A stretch of DNA of 64,000 nt from Oxalobacteraceae bacterium (GTDB taxonomy: Bacteria > Pseudomonadota > Gammaproteobacteria > Burkholderiales > Burkholderiaceae_D), in NCBI GenBank assembly GCA_013284265.1, contig JABTBR010000030.1, positions 19,585-83,584 on the forward strand, in the 5' to 3' direction. The notes beneath the pieces were generated by a model that searched no databases, had not been told where the DNA came from, and was given only the letters and a program-made list of their open reading frames with translations. The position numbers were made by a program, and so were the translations under genes. Positions 61,845 to 64,000 of this stretch are shown piece after piece (the stretch's first letter is position 1; each line of letters starts with the position of its first letter).

Positions 61845-63935
61845 ATGCCTGTCCCTGCGCCTAAACCCAAGCCCCAAGCCAAGCCGAAAGCGGTCAAGAA
61901 GGCCGTCACGCCGGAAGCCAAGCTGGCCCGGCTGGGTCTGCACACCGATATGGACCTGGTGCTGCACCTGCCGATGCGCTACGAAGACGAGACCCAGGTG
62001 GTGACGATACGCGAAGCCTGCCTGCGCGGCGGCGAGTCGTCCCAGGTGGAGGGCCTGGTGGTAAAGAACGAGATCAGCTACAAGCCGCGCAAGCAGCTGC
62101 TGGTACACATCGCCGACGAAACGGGCGACCTGCAGCTACGCTTCATGAATTTCTACGGCAGCCAGGTCAAACAGCTGGCCGAGGGCACGCGGGTGCGCGC
62201 ACGCGGCGACCTGAAACACGGCTTCTTCGGCGCCGAGATGGTGCACCCGACCTATAAGGTGGTCAACGAGGGCGCGCCGCTGCCCACGTCGCTGACGCCG
62301 GTCTACCCTTCGGGCGAAGGCCTGTCTCAGCCGATACTGCGGCGCGCCATCGGCGACGCGATGAAACGGGTGGACTGGACCGATACCCTGCCGGCGGAAC
62401 TGATCGACAGCATGGCGCTGTCGAATTTCGAGCCGGCCGTAAAACTGCTGCACTATCCGCCCCAGCAGGTGGACGAGCATGCACTGGCCGACCGTTCGCA
62501 TCCGGCCTGGGTGCGCATGAAGTTCGACGAGTTGCTGGCCCAGCAGCTGTCGCTCAAGCGTGCCCAGCGCGCACGGCGCGCCAAGGGTGCCGCCGCGCTG
62601 ACGGTGGTGGGCACGCTGTCGCAACGCTTCCAGGCGGCGCTGCCGTTCAAGCTGACCGGTGCCCAGCAGCGCGTGCTCGACGAAATCCGCGCCGACCTGC
62701 GCCACCCCTACCCGATGCAGCGCCTGCTGCAAGGCGACGTTGGCAGCGGCAAGACCGTGGTCTCGGCGCTGGCCGCGACGCAGGCGATCGACAGCGGCTT
62801 CCAGGCCGCGCTGATGGCGCCCACCGAAATCCTGGCCGACCAGCACTTCCGCAAGATCGCCGCCTGGCTGGAACCACTGGGCGTCAAGGTCGCGTGGCTG
62901 ACCGGCAGCCTGAAGAAAAAAGACAAGCTGGCCGCCTACGCCCTGATCGAATCGGGCGAGGCCCAGCTGGTGATTGGCACCCATGCGCTGATCCAGGAAA
63001 CCGTGCAGTTCGCCAAACTGGGGCTGGTGATCGTCGACGAACAGCACCGCTTCGGCGTAGGCCAGCGCCTGACCTTGCGCAACAAGGGCGATGTGGACGC
63101 GATCCCGCACCAGCTGATGATGTCGGCCACGCCGATTCCGCGCACCCTGGCCATGACTTACTACGCCGACCTGGAAGTGTCGGTGATCGACGAGCTGCCG
63201 CCGGGCCGCAGCCCCATCGTCACCCGCTCGATCGACCAGAACCGGCGCGACGAAGTCATCGCCCGCGTGTATGCGGCGGCGCAGGAAGGCCGCCAGGTCT
63301 ACTGGGTTTGTCCGCTGATCGAGGAATCGGAAGCACTGCAACTGCAAACGGCCACCGACACCCATGCCCTGCTGTCCGAAGCGCTGCCCGGCCTGAACGT
63401 GGGACTGGTGCACGGGCGCCTGAAACCCGCGGAGAAACAGCTGGTGATGGATGCCTTTACGGCCGGCGAGATGCATGTGCTGGTGGCCACCACCGTGATC
63501 GAGGTGGGCGTCGATGTGCCGAATGCCTCGCTGATGGTGATCGAACACGCGGAGCGTTTCGGCCTGTCGCAGCTGCACCAGTTGCGCGGGCGGGTGGGAC
63601 GGGGTTCGGCGGCCAGTGTCTGCCTGCTGCTGTATCAGTCGCCACTGGGCGGCGTGGCGCGCCAGCGTTTGATGACGATGCGTGAAACCACGGACGGCTT
63701 CGAAATCGCGCGGCGCGACCTGGAAATTCGCGGACCGGGAGAGTTTTTGGGCGCGCGCCAGTCGGGGCAGGCCATGCTGCGCTTCGCCGATCTGGAAACG
63801 GATGGCTGGCTGGTGGACCAGGCGCGCGATGTGGCGCAGGATCTGCTGCATGCCGACAGCCCCGCCAAGGCCGCCACGGTGGAAGCCCACCTGGCGCGCT
63901 GGCTGGGTGGCAAGGAAGAGTTTCTGAAGGTTTGA
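61845..63935 (+). CDS. recG: ATP-dependent DNA helicase RecG
   Basis: A 696-residue helicase that regresses stalled replication forks and processes branched DNA. The amino-terminal wedge/OB domain reads YKPRKQLLVHIADETGDLQLRF. The helicase motifs are GDVGSGKTVV (Walker A), VDEQHRFGVGQR (motif II), SATPIPRTLA (motif III) and QLRGRVGRG (motif VI). ATG 61845 gives a length near the E. coli enzyme (693). An upstream TTG at 61794 would add 17 residues and cannot be excluded. It is divergent from queA. Confidence 0.96.
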   Translation: MPVPAPKPKPQAKPKAVKKAVTPEAKLARLGLHTDMDLVLHLPMRYEDETQVVTIREACLRGGESSQVEGLVVKNEISYKPRKQLLVHIADETGDLQLRFMNFYGSQVKQLAEGTRVRARGDLKHGFFGAEMVHPTYKVVNEGAPLPTSLTPVYPSGEGLSQPILRRAIGDAMKRVDWTDTLPAELIDSMALSNFEPAVKLLHYPPQQVDEHALADRSHPAWVRMKFDELLAQQLSLKRAQRARRAKGAAALTVVGTLSQRFQAALPFKLTGAQQRVLDEIRADLRHPYPMQRLLQGDVGSGKTVVSALAATQAIDSGFQAALMAPTEILADQHFRKIAAWLEPLGVKVAWLTGSLKKKDKLAAYALIESGEAQLVIGTHALIQETVQFAKLGLVIVDEQHRFGVGQRLTLRNKGDVDAIPHQLMMSATPIPRTLAMTYYADLEVSVIDELPPGRSPIVTRSIDQNRRDEVIARVYAAAQEGRQVYWVCPLIEESEALQLQTATDTHALLSEALPGLNVGLVHGRLKPAEKQLVMDAFTAGEMHVLVATTVIEVGVDVPNASLMVIEHAERFGLSQLHQLRGRVGRGSAASVCLLLYQSPLGGVARQRLMTMRETTDGFEIARRDLEIRGPGEFLGARQSGQAMLRFADLETDGWLVDQARDVAQDLLHADSPAKAATVEAHLARWLGGKEEFLKV

Positions 63936-63972
63936 GTCGGTTGCACGCCAATGCCTGCTCGATGGGCCGCTG

Positions 63973-64000
63973 GCTTGCGCCTAAAACCCACGGCAAAGAG
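63973..64000. repeat. palindromic intergenic element, copy D (cut by the window end)
   Basis: The left arm AACCCACGGCAAAGAG runs to the last base of the window. The bases before it (GGGCCGCTGGCTTGCGCCT) resemble those before copy A. The right half lies outside the window. Confidence 0.7.

Overview
The window is a piece of a GC-rich proteobacterial chromosome, most likely a betaproteobacterium of the Oxalobacteraceae (Massilia/Duganella/Janthinobacterium type). This assignment is an inference from the protein style, the combined AST arginine pathway and long NAD-glutamate dehydrogenase, a PEP-CTERM protein, and the housekeeping order queA-tgt-yajC-secD-secF next to recG. No rRNA, tRNA or CRISPR array was seen. 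Almost everything from about 4.9 kb onward has uniform, strongly GC-rich codon use. The first 4.2 kb is visibly AT-richer and looks acquired.

Layout. (1) 0.2-4.2 kb: a two-gene Hachiman anti-phage system (HamA nuclease-like protein plus HamB helicase), followed by a degenerate stretch with an H-NS-like gene remnant. (2) 4.9-18.3 kb, minus strand: a complete arginine succinyltransferase catabolic operon, astC-aruF-astA-astD-astB-gdhB-astE, preceded by an AraC-type ArgR regulator. A giant NAD-glutamate dehydrogenase sits inside the operon, so arginine carbon and nitrogen can run through glutamate to 2-oxoglutarate. A good match to the Pseudomonas ArgR half-site lies before astC. (3) 18.3-21.1 kb: a DMT exporter divergent from a MarR regulator, a small coupled gene of unknown function, and an HDOD signalling protein with a possibly leaderless promoter. 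(4) 21.2-25.7 kb: a single-chain molybdenum hydroxylase of 1514 residues with an unusual insertion in its iron-sulphur region. (5) 25.9-27.6 kb: a hipBA-type toxin-antitoxin pair with two matching 37-bp operator-like inverted repeats. (6) 27.7-33.5 kb: an ethanolamine operon (permease, outer-membrane channel, EutB, EutC, terminator) divergent from an EutR-like activator, without microcompartment genes.

(7) 33.9-37.3 kb: a small membrane protein and a secreted ankyrin/TPR protein. (8) 37.7-54.9 kb, minus strand: one tightly packed eight-gene unit that I cannot match to a described system. It encodes a 1547-residue Ig-repeat protein, a DUF3592 membrane protein, a secreted 213-residue protein, a 2753-residue carboxypeptidase-regulatory-repeat protein, a cysteine-less thioredoxin-like protein, a DsbA-like protein, a small ankyrin protein, and a vanadium-haloperoxidase-type enzyme. 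Seven of the eight carry export signals and the other is a membrane protein. A strong terminator closes the unit. This is the best candidate here for an undescribed system. (9) 55.1-55.8 kb: a PEP-CTERM protein. (10) 56.0-63.9 kb: secF, secD, yajC, tgt and queA on the minus strand, divergent from recG.

A family of long palindromic intergenic elements (arms AACCCACGGCAAAGAGCCGG and the complement) occurs at about 21.07, 33.56, 37.33-37.56 and 63.97 kb. In one place a copy is nested inside another, which suggests a mobile REP/MITE-like element.
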